Positions 30,384 to 38,915 of a DNA stretch of 64,000 bases are shown here, piece after piece (the stretch's first letter is position 1; each line of letters opens with the position of its first letter). The notes beneath the pieces were generated by a model. The model ran no database searches. It had not been told where the DNA came from and saw only the letters and a program-made list of their open reading frames with translations. The stretch comes from an uncultured Clostridia bacterium (GTDB taxonomy: Bacteria > Bacillota > Clostridia > UBA1212), in NCBI GenBank assembly GCA_947304585.1, contig CAMZBI010000002.1, positions 1 to 64,000 of the forward strand, in the 5' to 3' direction. The translations under genes and the position numbers were made by a program.

Positions 30384-32684
30384 ATGACGGTCAAAGTTGC
30401 AAAAACAGCGGGCTTTTGCTTTGGTGTGGACAGAGCTGTCAGCAAGGCGTTCGAGGCAGCCGCAGCCCGTGAAAACACCGGGAGGCGCACGGTCACCCTC
30501 GGACCCATAATACATAATTCGGAAGTGGTTGAAAGGCTGAAGAGGGACGGAATTTCGGTTATTGACAGTCCCGATGAGGCATTTCCCGGCGACGTTGTTA
30601 TCATAAGGGCTCACGGAGTTGCTCCTTCCGTTTTACGGCAGCTGGAGGGCAAGGGCTGTGAAATAATAGATGCCACGTGTCCGTTTGTGGCCAAGATCCA
30701 CAACAGAGTTGCTTCGGAATACGGAGCGGGCAGAAAAATCATAATCGTTGGAGACCGGGAACATCCTGAGGTCAAGGGCATCAACGGCTGCTGCGACAAC
30801 TCTGCAGTTATCATCGCCAATGAGGAGGAATGCTCCGAAATCGACCCGAAAGGCGGCCCTTACGCCTGCGTGGTCCAAACCACCTTCAACACAAAAATTT
30901 TCGCTAAAATTGAAAAAAAGTTAAAAGAAACACTTGACGAAATTTTTATTTATGATACTATATGCTCTGCTACTGTCCAAAGACAGGAAGAGGCTGCAAA
31001 ACTTGCTGAAGAGAGCGATCTTATGGTCGTGATCGGAAGCAGGACCAGCTCAAACACGCTGAAGCTCTGCGACATTTGCCGCTCGGTTTGCCCCCGGGTT
31101 CAGCTTGTTGAAAGACCTGAAGATCTGGACCTTAGCGGAAGTAATTTTTTTCATATAGGTGTGACAGCCGGAGCATCGACGCCCGGTTGGCTCATCGAGG
31201 AGGTTTTGGTAATTATGGATGAAGTGAAATCGATCGTGAACGAAGATGTGACCGATGAAGCTGTGGAATCTGCTGCGACAGCTGATGAGACTCCTGTGGC
31301 TGATGTCCCTGTAACCGAAGCTGAGGCTGAGAATGCCGCTGCCGAGGCCGCTCCCGAGAGTGAGGGCGAGTCATTTGAGGATCTGCTCAATGAGAGTCTG
31401 ACTACTGTTAAAAGCGGAGAAGTTGTTGAGAAGCCGATTATTAAGATCGACGCCACCCGCGTTTATCTTGACCTTGGCTTTAAGTATGAGGGCTATGTTG
31501 ATATCAATGAATTTGATGGTACACCTGAAATAGGTGCTATGGTAAAAGCATACGTTGTTCATGTCAGCGACAGAGACTGCGAGGTAAAGCTATCCAAATC
31601 AAAAGTTGATAAAAATGTTGACCTTATCGCACTCGAAGAAGCTTACAAGAACAAAACCCCCGTTACTGTCAAGGTTATCAGAGCTACCGAAAGAGGCGTT
31701 ATAGCTGCTTACGGTACCGCTCAGCTTTATATCTCTGCTTCCCAGCTGGATCTCTTCTACGTGAAGAAGACAGAGGACAAAGTCGGAAAAGAACTGGAAG
31801 TTCTCATTACACGCTTTGAGACCGATGAAAAGGGCAGACAGAGGATCAGCGGATCTGCGAAAACTCTTCTTCTCCAGAAGAAAGAGGAAGCAGACAATGC
31901 TTTCTGGGGCTCCATTGAGGTCGGCAAACTCTACAACGGCGTTGTAAAGGGACTGACAAAGACCGGAACAGGTGCTTTCGTGCAGCTTGAACCGGGATAT
32001 GACGGATTCCTCCCTGTAAGGGAAGCTTCCTGGCTTAGAATTAAGGAAATCGGCGAGGCAGTTAAGAAGGGCGACGTTATCAGAGTTAAAGTTCTTGACT
32101 TTAACCGCGAGAAGAACAGGATCGACCTGACTGCCAAGATGCCTGAGGATGATCCGTGGTATGATGCAGAGAATACATATCAGGTCGGCGACATTCTCAC
32201 CGTCACAGTTGCAAGATATGCCGTAACCAAAGAGGGCAAACATTACGGTGTGTTCGTAGACGTGATCCCCGGTGTGACAGCTCTGGTACATATTTCTCAC
32301 ATTTCCAACAAGCGCATTGCCAGCGCAGAGGAATGCCTTGAGATCGGACAGGTCGTTGAGGCTCAGGTGCTCGCTGTTAACGCTGAGGAGAAGAAACTCA
32401 GCCTTGGCATTAAAGAAGTTAAGGCTTACGATCCCCCGGCCAAAGAAGGCGAAGAGACCGAAGAGCGTCCCGTCAGAGAGAAGAGAGAGAGACCGAAGAG
32501 AGAGCACGCAGCTTCCGACACAGACTCAGAGGGAAAACCTGTTGAGAGGAAGCCGAGAGCTCCGAAGAAACCGAAAGAAGAAGAGTTCCACGATGACGTG
32601 ACTCCTTCCGGAACTTCGATCGGCGATCTTATCGGCGGCGAACTCAAGTTCGACGAAGATGAGACAGACGGCACCGAGAACTGA
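30384..32684 (+). CDS. ispH: Bifunctional 4-hydroxy-3-methylbut-2-enyl diphosphate reductase (IspH) / ribosomal protein S1
   Basis: VAKTAGFCFGVDRAVSKAFE...IDATCPFVAKIH; acidic Ala/Glu linker; four S1 (OB) domains. Confidence 0.95.
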   Translation: MTVKVAKTAGFCFGVDRAVSKAFEAAAARENTGRRTVTLGPIIHNSEVVERLKRDGISVIDSPDEAFPGDVVIIRAHGVAPSVLRQLEGKGCEIIDATCPFVAKIHNRVASEYGAGRKIIIVGDREHPEVKGINGCCDNSAVIIANEEECSEIDPKGGPYACVVQTTFNTKIFAKIEKKLKETLDEIFIYDTICSATVQRQEEAAKLAEESDLMVVIGSRTSSNTLKLCDICRSVCPRVQLVERPEDLDLSGSNFFHIGVTAGASTPGWLIEEVLVIMDEVKSIVNEDVTDEAVESAATADETPVADVPVTEAEAENAAAEAAPESEGESFEDLLNESLTTVKSGEVVEKPIIKIDATRVYLDLGFKYEGYVDINEFDGTPEIGAMVKAYVVHVSDRDCEVKLSKSKVDKNVDLIALEEAYKNKTPVTVKVIRATERGVIAAYGTAQLYISASQLDLFYVKKTEDKVGKELEVLITRFETDEKGRQRISGSAKTLLLQKKEEADNAFWGSIEVGKLYNGVVKGLTKTGTGAFVQLEPGYDGFLPVREASWLRIKEIGEAVKKGDVIRVKVLDFNREKNRIDLTAKMPEDDPWYDAENTYQVGDILTVTVARYAVTKEGKHYGVFVDVIPGVTALVHISHISNKRIASAEECLEIGQVVEAQVLAVNAEEKKLSLGIKEVKAYDPPAKEGEETEERPVREKRERPKREHAASDTDSEGKPVERKPRAPKKPKEEEFHDDVTPSGTSIGDLIGGELKFDEDETDGTEN

Positions 32685-32715
32685 CTTTTTGCATACAACA
32701 TATGATGAAGTTATT

Positions 32716-32740
32716 CCGCACCGGAAGGACTTCGGTGCGG
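32716..32740 (+). terminator. Hairpin between ispH-S1 and HU gene
   Basis: CCGCACCG-gaaggactt-CGGTGCGG; weak U tract. Confidence 0.45.
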
Positions 32741-32779
32741 TACTTCTGTGAGAATAAACCAGGAAGGAATTGATATCAA

Positions 32780-33085
32780 ATGAAGAAAAAAGAGTTAATT
32801 GCGTGCATCGCGAAAAAGAGTGGCTTTACCAAAAAGGACACGGAATTCATGCTGGACTGCATTTTCGACACCATCGGTGATCTGGTAGCTTCCGGCGAAG
32901 AAGTTCAGGTCAACGGTTTTGGCGCATTCGGATCCAAGCCCCGCGCAGCAAGAAGAAGTGTTGACATCACCGGCTTGAAGAATGAAAACCGTGAGAAGAA
33001 CATGATCGATGTCCCGGCTGCTAAAAAAGCTTATTTTCGCGTTGGATCTACTCTCAGACGTAAGATCAATGAATCCGAGAAGTGA
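32780..33085 (+). CDS. HU-family DNA-binding protein
   Basis: MKKKELIACIAKKSGFTKKDTEFMLDCIFDTIGDLVASGEEVQVNGFGAF. Confidence 0.93.
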   Translation: MKKKELIACIAKKSGFTKKDTEFMLDCIFDTIGDLVASGEEVQVNGFGAFGSKPRAARRSVDITGLKNENREKNMIDVPAAKKAYFRVGSTLRRKINESEK

Positions 33086-33153
33086 TTCACCGGCGCTTTA
33101 ATCTTTGATATGAAATAATACCGCTGAATCGGCGGAATTTGGAGGTGACAGAT

Positions 33154-33423
33154 TTGCCTAATATTAAATCGGCTAAAAAAAGAGTAATTACAGCTGAGAT
33201 CAGCCGCGAGCGCAACGCTCAGGCCAAGTCGGCTCTCAGAAAGAAAGTCAAGAAAGCCCGCATCGCTATAGCTGAGAATGCGGAGAACAAAGACCAAGCC
33301 GTCAAAGAGGCTTCAATAAGCCTTGACAAAGCAGCTTCAAAGGGTCTTATCCACAAGAACGCAGCCGCAAGGAAAAAATCCAGACTTGCGAAAAGCGCAA
33401 AAACCACAGAATCTGCGGAATAA
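33154..33423 (+). CDS. rpsT: 30S ribosomal protein S20
   Basis: (TTG)PNIKSAKKRVITAEISRERNAQAKSALRKKVKKA; GGAGGTG RBS. Confidence 0.95.
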   Translation: MPNIKSAKKRVITAEISRERNAQAKSALRKKVKKARIAIAENAENKDQAVKEASISLDKAASKGLIHKNAAARKKSRLAKSAKTTESAE

Positions 33424-33470
33424 TCTTTCTAATACTTGAAGATTTGCATTCATTGCGCAAATGCAATACA

Positions 33471-33510
33471 GGGCTGCATTCCGCCGCTGCGGTTTATGCG
33501 GCCCTGAATT
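33471..33510 (+). terminator. Terminator after rpsT
   Basis: CAGGGCTGCA...TGCGGCCCTG followed by AATTTTAAAAA. Confidence 0.6.
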
Positions 33511-33543
33511 TTAAAAACAAACAGAAAAGAGGAGAGATCGGTT

Positions 33544-33735
33544 ATGGAAATCACTAAAAACGACAGAATAGGCGATATATTATCTATGAAAGAAAACGCT
33601 GCAGACATTCTTACAGACTGCGGCATGCATTGCGTATATTGCCCCTCTGCGGCAATGGAGACCCTGGAAGAGGCCTGCATGGTCCACGGCCTTGACGTCA
33701 ATTATGTCCTTGCGGAACTGAACGCAGACGAATAA
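33544..33735 (+). CDS. DUF1858-domain small protein
   Basis: ITKNDRIGDILSMKENAADILTDCGMHCVYCPSAAMETLEEACMVHGLDVNYVLAELN. Confidence 0.85.
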   Translation: MEITKNDRIGDILSMKENAADILTDCGMHCVYCPSAAMETLEEACMVHGLDVNYVLAELNADE

Positions 33736-33748
33736 GCGGAGATTACAG

Positions 33749-35041
33749 ATGAGCATTTTCCTTTGCGGTGCCGACCGGGCCGACATAACACCTGAAATCG
33801 GAACCTGCCTTTTCGGATACAGACCGGATCTTGAAAGCAATGCAATACACGACCATATAAACGTTACGGCTGCCGCTTTCTCTGACGGTGTGACGACTTT
33901 TGTCCTTGTGACCTGCGACGTGTGCGAGATCGACAACGACCTTGCAGAAAGGGCAGTCAGGGAGATAGCCTCTTCAACAGGTCTTCCGGAGAGTTCCGTC
34001 ATTATTTCAGCCACCCACACCCATTCGGCGCCGAACGTTGCCGGTCTTGAGGGATGGGGCGGCATCGACACGGAGTACGCGGAAAACATTTTTCTTCCGG
34101 CTGTAAAAAAGGCTGCTCTTGGCGCTGTGAGCAATATGAAAAACGCAGTCCTTGGCGTCTCCACCACCAAAAGCGACGTGGGAATGAACAGGCGTGAGAT
34201 CCTGAGGAACGGTGCCGTGGTTCTCGGACAGAACCCCTTTGGCGTTTACGACCCGGAGATGACCGTTATAGCAGTCCGAGACGAGGAAGGAAAGGGCATA
34301 ATCAACATGGTCCATTACGGCTGCCACGGGACTGCCGCCGGAGAGAACCGGGAGATCAGCAGGGATTGGCAAGGCATTATGATGGACCGGCTTGAAAAGG
34401 AGTCCGGGGTCATTACGGCTTTCTGGCAGGGCTGCTGCGGAGACGTTGGTCCGAGAAACACCAATGGCTTTACAGTGGGCTGCGGCGACATTAAATATGC
34501 CGAAGAACTTGGCGCTGTGGCGGCAATGGACGCAGTAAGGGCGTACAGACAGATAAAAAGCTTTGGAAAAAAGGAGATCAGGCTGTTCACCGGCAAAGTG
34601 ACCCTTCCGCTGAAGGAACTGCCGGACCTTGAGGATATCGAAAAAAGGATCGCATCGTACGAAGAACCTGAAAAACTCATAAACATTGACAGGCTCAGGT
34701 ACAACCATCTTGTCAGCGTTGCCGCAGCGATAAAAAGCGGAAAACGGGACAGCGAGTTTACTTTCGATGCTTCAATACCGGTGGTGGGGGACATCGCGTT
34801 CCTGCCGTTCCCCTTTGAGATGTTTTCATCCACAGGGCTCAGGCTCAGGCGCTACGCTCCCTATCAGCACGTTCTGTCTCTGTCCTGTTCAAACGGGACC
34901 AATCTCTATCTGCCTTCAAAAGGGGAGATATTGAACGGCGGCTACGAGGTGGAGTGCTTCCTTTACGGACACGACTTTAATTTTACGGACGACGCCGAGA
35001 CTATAATTATCAACGAGTATCTGCGCATTCTTGGCGCTTGA
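33749..35041 (+). CDS. Neutral/alkaline ceramidase-like protein
   Basis: GADRADITPEIGTCLFGY...VTCDVCEIDN...ISATHTHSAPN. Confidence 0.75.
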   Translation: MSIFLCGADRADITPEIGTCLFGYRPDLESNAIHDHINVTAAAFSDGVTTFVLVTCDVCEIDNDLAERAVREIASSTGLPESSVIISATHTHSAPNVAGLEGWGGIDTEYAENIFLPAVKKAALGAVSNMKNAVLGVSTTKSDVGMNRREILRNGAVVLGQNPFGVYDPEMTVIAVRDEEGKGIINMVHYGCHGTAAGENREISRDWQGIMMDRLEKESGVITAFWQGCCGDVGPRNTNGFTVGCGDIKYAEELGAVAAMDAVRAYRQIKSFGKKEIRLFTGKVTLPLKELPDLEDIEKRIASYEEPEKLINIDRLRYNHLVSVAAAIKSGKRDSEFTFDASIPVVGDIAFLPFPFEMFSSTGLRLRRYAPYQHVLSLSCSNGTNLYLPSKGEILNGGYEVECFLYGHDFNFTDDAETIIINEYLRILGA

Positions 35042-35065
35042 AATAAAAACAGGAGAGTATTGACA

Positions 35066-36235
35066 ATGTACAGGATTGGACAGGAAGAGATCGACGCCGT
35101 GGCAAGAGCCATCAATTCGAGAGATTTTTTCAAGATCAACTGCAGCGGCAAAGAAGTTTACAATTTTGAAAACGAGTGGAAGAACTTTATCGGCACCGAA
35201 TATGCGCTTCTCATGACGTCGGGATATGCGGCAATAGTTTCCGCCCTGATCGGCGCGGGAGTTGGCCCCGGCGACGAGGTCATAGTTCCGGCCTATACGT
35301 ATATTGCCACGGCCTTGGCAGTCCTTGAAACAGGAGCAGTGCCTGTTATTTGCGACGCAGACGAGACCTTGACGCTGGATGCGGAAGACGTTAAGCGCAA
35401 GATCACAAAAGCCACCAAGGCAATCATTCCGGTCCACATTCAGGGCTTCCCGTCGAATATGGACGCTCTTGCCGAGGCGGTAAAGGGCACCGGCATCAAA
35501 ATTATTGAGGACGCCTGCCAGTCTGCGGGCGGCACCTATAAGGGAAGACCTTTGGGAAGCATTGGCGATGCCGGAACGTTCAGCTTCAACTATTTCAAGA
35601 TTATCACCTCCGGCGAGGGAGGCTGCGTTGTGACCAATGACAGGACCATCTACGAGAGATCTCTGATCTACCACGACGCAAGTGCGGTTGCATTTTTCGG
35701 CGATCAACTAAGCGGCATCTCCCAGGACCTGTTCGGGGGCAGAGAGTACAGAGTATCTGACATCACAGGCGCGATCCTGAGGGAGCAGCTGAAAAAACTG
35801 CCGGGGATCAGACGGGACCTTAAGAAGAATCAGAAACTTCTTACGGACCTTCTGCTTCCCAAGTATAAGACAGCACCGTCCCACGACATCGAGGGAGACC
35901 TGGGAACCACCGTCGCTCTCAGGTTCGAAGTAGAAGGACAGACACGCGAATTTGCGGAAAAATGCGGAAAAGCGGGAATCGGGATCACCATTCCCTTTGA
36001 CACCGGCAAGCACGTCTACACCAACTGGACCCAGATCATGGAAAAGCGCGGCGCACTTCATCCGAAAATGGATCCCTACAAGTTCCCGGAGAACAAAGGA
36101 CTTCAGACTGACTACACCCCGGATATGTGCAAAAAGACCCTTGACCTTCTTTCAAGGACCGCCTACATACTCGTCAACCCAGACTGGACGGAAGAGACCG
36201 TTTACGACATCGCCAAGACTATAAAAAGCGTTTAA
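35066..36235 (+). CDS. DegT/DnrJ/EryC1/StrS-family aminotransferase
   Basis: EVIVPAYTYIATALAVLETGAVPVICDAD; IIEDACQSAGGTYKGRPLGSIGDAGTFSFNYFKIITSGEGG. Confidence 0.92.
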   Translation: MYRIGQEEIDAVARAINSRDFFKINCSGKEVYNFENEWKNFIGTEYALLMTSGYAAIVSALIGAGVGPGDEVIVPAYTYIATALAVLETGAVPVICDADETLTLDAEDVKRKITKATKAIIPVHIQGFPSNMDALAEAVKGTGIKIIEDACQSAGGTYKGRPLGSIGDAGTFSFNYFKIITSGEGGCVVTNDRTIYERSLIYHDASAVAFFGDQLSGISQDLFGGREYRVSDITGAILREQLKKLPGIRRDLKKNQKLLTDLLLPKYKTAPSHDIEGDLGTTVALRFEVEGQTREFAEKCGKAGIGITIPFDTGKHVYTNWTQIMEKRGALHPKMDPYKFPENKGLQTDYTPDMCKKTLDLLSRTAYILVNPDWTEETVYDIAKTIKSV

Positions 36236-36246
36236 TTATAAAAAAG

Positions 36247-36300
36247 CGGCAAAGCAGCGGAGCGGGAAAGAATTTTCGCTTTGTGCGCTTTGCCGTTTTC
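36247..36300 (+). terminator. Terminator after DegT-family gene
   Basis: CGGCAAAGC...GCTTTGCCG followed by TTTTC. Confidence 0.65.
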
Positions 36301-36595
36301 ATAAACAGATCTCCGGGGAGCCGTATCTTAATTTTGGCACCCGAAAAGCGCCAAAATGGGATTCATCGCGTCTTCGTCTACCATCCACTGTTCCGCAACA
36401 AGCGTCTCCTTAAAAAGGTGAGGCCCGGTATGTTAAGACACCGCCCGATTCCCGAGTAAATGATGTAGGTCCAAAATATGAGATGGTTGTCGCACACCCC
36501 AGAGATCCTGACAAGATTATATCATTGAATCCGGTCCTCCGCAACCTGTCCGAAGGCGGATCCGGCTGAAAAAACACAAGAGGAATGTGAATAAT

Positions 36596-37069
36596 ATGGA
36601 AGAGGAACTTACAAGAGGCGAAAGAGCGGAACAATATTTCAGGGAAGGGTACAATTGCGCTCAGGCCGTGGTCCTTTCATTCTCGGACGTGCTTGGATGT
36701 GACGAAAAAGAACTTCTCAGGATCGCCTCTTCCTTCGGAGGCGGCATCGGTAGACTGAGAGAGGTGTGCGGAGCTTTTTCCGGCGCTGTGATCGTTCTGG
36801 GCCTGCTTTCGGGTTACGACACACCTGAGACGGGAAAAGTCAAGGCAGATCATTACGCAAGGATACAGACTCTTGCCAAACTGTTTGAGGAGGCAAACGG
36901 CGGAAGCATTGTCTGCAGGGAACTTCTGCACCTTGACCGCAGGAGGGATGATCCCTCGCCCTCCAAGAGAAACGGGGAGTTCTACAAAAAGCGTCCCTGC
37001 CCGGAGATCATAAGAAACTCGGCGGACGTTCTGGACAGGTTTCTTAAAGACGAAAAAATAATTGAGTAA
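36596..37069 (+). CDS. C_GCAxxG_C_C family protein
   Basis: YNCAQAVVLSFSD...FGGGIGRLREVCGAFSGAVIVLGL. Confidence 0.9.
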   Translation: MEEELTRGERAEQYFREGYNCAQAVVLSFSDVLGCDEKELLRIASSFGGGIGRLREVCGAFSGAVIVLGLLSGYDTPETGKVKADHYARIQTLAKLFEEANGGSIVCRELLHLDRRRDDPSPSKRNGEFYKKRPCPEIIRNSADVLDRFLKDEKIIE

Positions 37070-37134
37070 AACACAGGCGCCCAAGAGGAAAACGGTCCTC
37101 CCCGGCGCCTGATCTTTTATAACGAATGACAAGT

Positions 37135-37665
37135 TTATTCACCGGATGCCGCAAGTATGATCTTCGGCAGCAGTGCGTAGGCGTTTTCAAGCCATTTTTC
37201 GCAGATCGCATCACCTGTTTCCCTGTCAGGCACAGGCAGCCTGAGATCCACGACTATATTGCCTTTTTCCCTTATAAGACATCTGACGGAGAGGTTTTTA
37301 TTGGCGTCGATAAAAGTATACGCATTCACCGTCATTCGGGAGGCAAGGGTCTCTTTCTCTTTTCCCAGCAGTTCGTCGTAGGGATTGCGAAGCGACAGTG
37401 AGAGACGGGGCTCCATTGCCCGCCTTGAGACTTTTCCGGAATCGGTTGTAACATAAAGGTCAGTACCGTCGTTTCCACGGACCCTGGCGACGAATCCGGA
37501 TTTTATAAGAGAGTCAAGGGCGTCTTTGTAACTGAAATAATTGATAAGCCCGGGCTTCATGATGAAGTCCGTGAGCAGGGCGTCGGATATGCCAAAGTCA
37601 AGGCTGTCTATGACGTAAAGCACAAGTATTTCGTTCTGCAAAAGCTGCTCGTTGCTCTCGTACAT
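37135..37665 (-). CDS. DUF4364-family protein
   Basis: NEILVLYVIDSLDFGISDALLTDFIMKPGLINYFSYKDALDSLIKSGFV. Confidence 0.85.
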   Translation of the reverse strand: MYESNEQLLQNEILVLYVIDSLDFGISDALLTDFIMKPGLINYFSYKDALDSLIKSGFVARVRGNDGTDLYVTTDSGKVSRRAMEPRLSLSLRNPYDELLGKEKETLASRMTVNAYTFIDANKNLSVRCLIREKGNIVVDLRLPVPDRETGDAICEKWLENAYALLPKIILAASGE

Positions 37666-37700
37666 TTGCTATCTCCAAAGGGTGTGTTAGAAATCGAATG

Positions 37701-38060
37701 TCAGTATGCGATAAGGCCCATAAAGCTCATCTCGCTCTGGGTGGTGTCCAGCCTGCTGTACTGACAGACTATCGGCACATTGCTCTCGACCAATATGGCG
37801 TAGGGGATACCTCTTCTGATCTTTTTCCCGCCTTCACCGACAATCTTGTCAAGTCTAATATGATGGGTCCTTCTGGCACCGCATTTTGCCGAAAAACCCG
37901 TCTCGGGTTCTCTGTCCTCGTAATAGAGGGTGAGCTTTATGTCGGCGTCTTCATCTCCCGTGTTCAGCACACATACGGCCTCGTGACTTACGTAGCTGCC
38001 GTTGTCGGTTTCGGGATAAAAAGCGTCGGGTATAAACCAGGTGCACTTGCCGTTGTTCAT
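37701..38060 (-). CDS. Sensory rhodopsin transducer (ASRT)-family protein
   Basis: WFIPDAFYPETDNGSYVSHEAVCVLNTGDEDADIKLTLYYEDREP...LDKIVGEGGKKIRRGIPYAILVESNVPIVCQYSRLDTTQSE. Confidence 0.88.
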   Translation of the reverse strand: MNNGKCTWFIPDAFYPETDNGSYVSHEAVCVLNTGDEDADIKLTLYYEDREPETGFSAKCGARRTHHIRLDKIVGEGGKKIRRGIPYAILVESNVPIVCQYSRLDTTQSEMSFMGLIAY

Positions 38061-38159
38061 GTAAAAAACCTCCTGAAGCGATCTTTGATTTCCGGTCTAT
38101 TTTAGCATATCGGGGCCCTGGCGGCAAGGCTAAAAAAACCTTAACAGGGCGAAAAAGCT

Positions 38160-38188
38160 TTGAAAACGGAGGCCCTGTTTTGTATAAT
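38160..38188 (+). promoter_or_regulatory. Sigma-A promoter for the RelA/SpoT-like gene
   Basis: TTGAAA - 17 bp - TATAAT. Confidence 0.75.
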
Positions 38189-38219
38189 TGTCATGAATGA
38201 TAAACACCGGAGGCTTGCT

Positions 38220-38909
38220 ATGGGCAATGAAAGCTTTTCAAAGGTATTTCCTGATATAATCATTGATGACGACGTATATGATGAAAGAAGAAAAGAAGCT
38301 ATTTTTACGGGAAACGGAGACTTTCGGAATCTTGAGCATCTCTACGATTCCGCTATCAGGACCCTTACGATGCGCTTTGAAATACTCAATGAAGAGTTCA
38401 AGGTCAAATACGAAAGAAACCCGATCCACCATATAGAGGCCAGAATCAAAAGTCCCAGAAGCATTATCAATAAACTGAAGAGCAGGCATTATGAGGTCTC
38501 TCTGGAATCCGCCAAGAAGAACCTCAATGACATTGGCGGTGTCAGAGTAGTCTGCTGCTATATCGACGACGTCTACAGCGTCGCGGATATGTTTTTAAAT
38601 CAGAAAGACATTACTCTTCTGGAAAGACAGGACTACATAAAAGAGCCGAATTACAACGGTTACAGAAGCCTTCACCTGGACGTCAGCGTCCCTGTGTATC
38701 TCTCGGACCACACCGAATACGTGACCTGCGAGGTTCAGCTGAGAACCGTTGCCATGGACTTCTGGGCCAGCCTTGAGCACGACCTGAGGTATAAGACAAA
38801 CAAGCAGATCCCTGAAGAAATGGGTGTTGAAATGAAGAACGCCGCAGACCGCATTGCCGAGATAGACGAGGAGATGCAGGCGCTTTACAAAAAAATGGAA
38901 AGTCTTTGA
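38220..38909 (+). CDS. GTP pyrophosphokinase family (small alarmone synthetase-like)
   Basis: IEARIKSPRSIINKLKSR...LNDIGGVRVVCCYIDDVYSVADMF...PNYNGYRSLHLDV...EVQLRTVAMDFWASLEHDLRYK. Confidence 0.93.
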   Translation: MGNESFSKVFPDIIIDDDVYDERRKEAIFTGNGDFRNLEHLYDSAIRTLTMRFEILNEEFKVKYERNPIHHIEARIKSPRSIINKLKSRHYEVSLESAKKNLNDIGGVRVVCCYIDDVYSVADMFLNQKDITLLERQDYIKEPNYNGYRSLHLDVSVPVYLSDHTEYVTCEVQLRTVAMDFWASLEHDLRYKTNKQIPEEMGVEMKNAADRIAEIDEEMQALYKKMESL

Positions 38910-38915
38910 TCATTT

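Noticed and set aside
36410-36634. 74-aa minus-strand ORF in the intergenic segment
   Set aside because: Low-complexity, no RBS or family, and overlaps the 5' end of the C_GCAxxG gene; treated as part of the unexplained segment.
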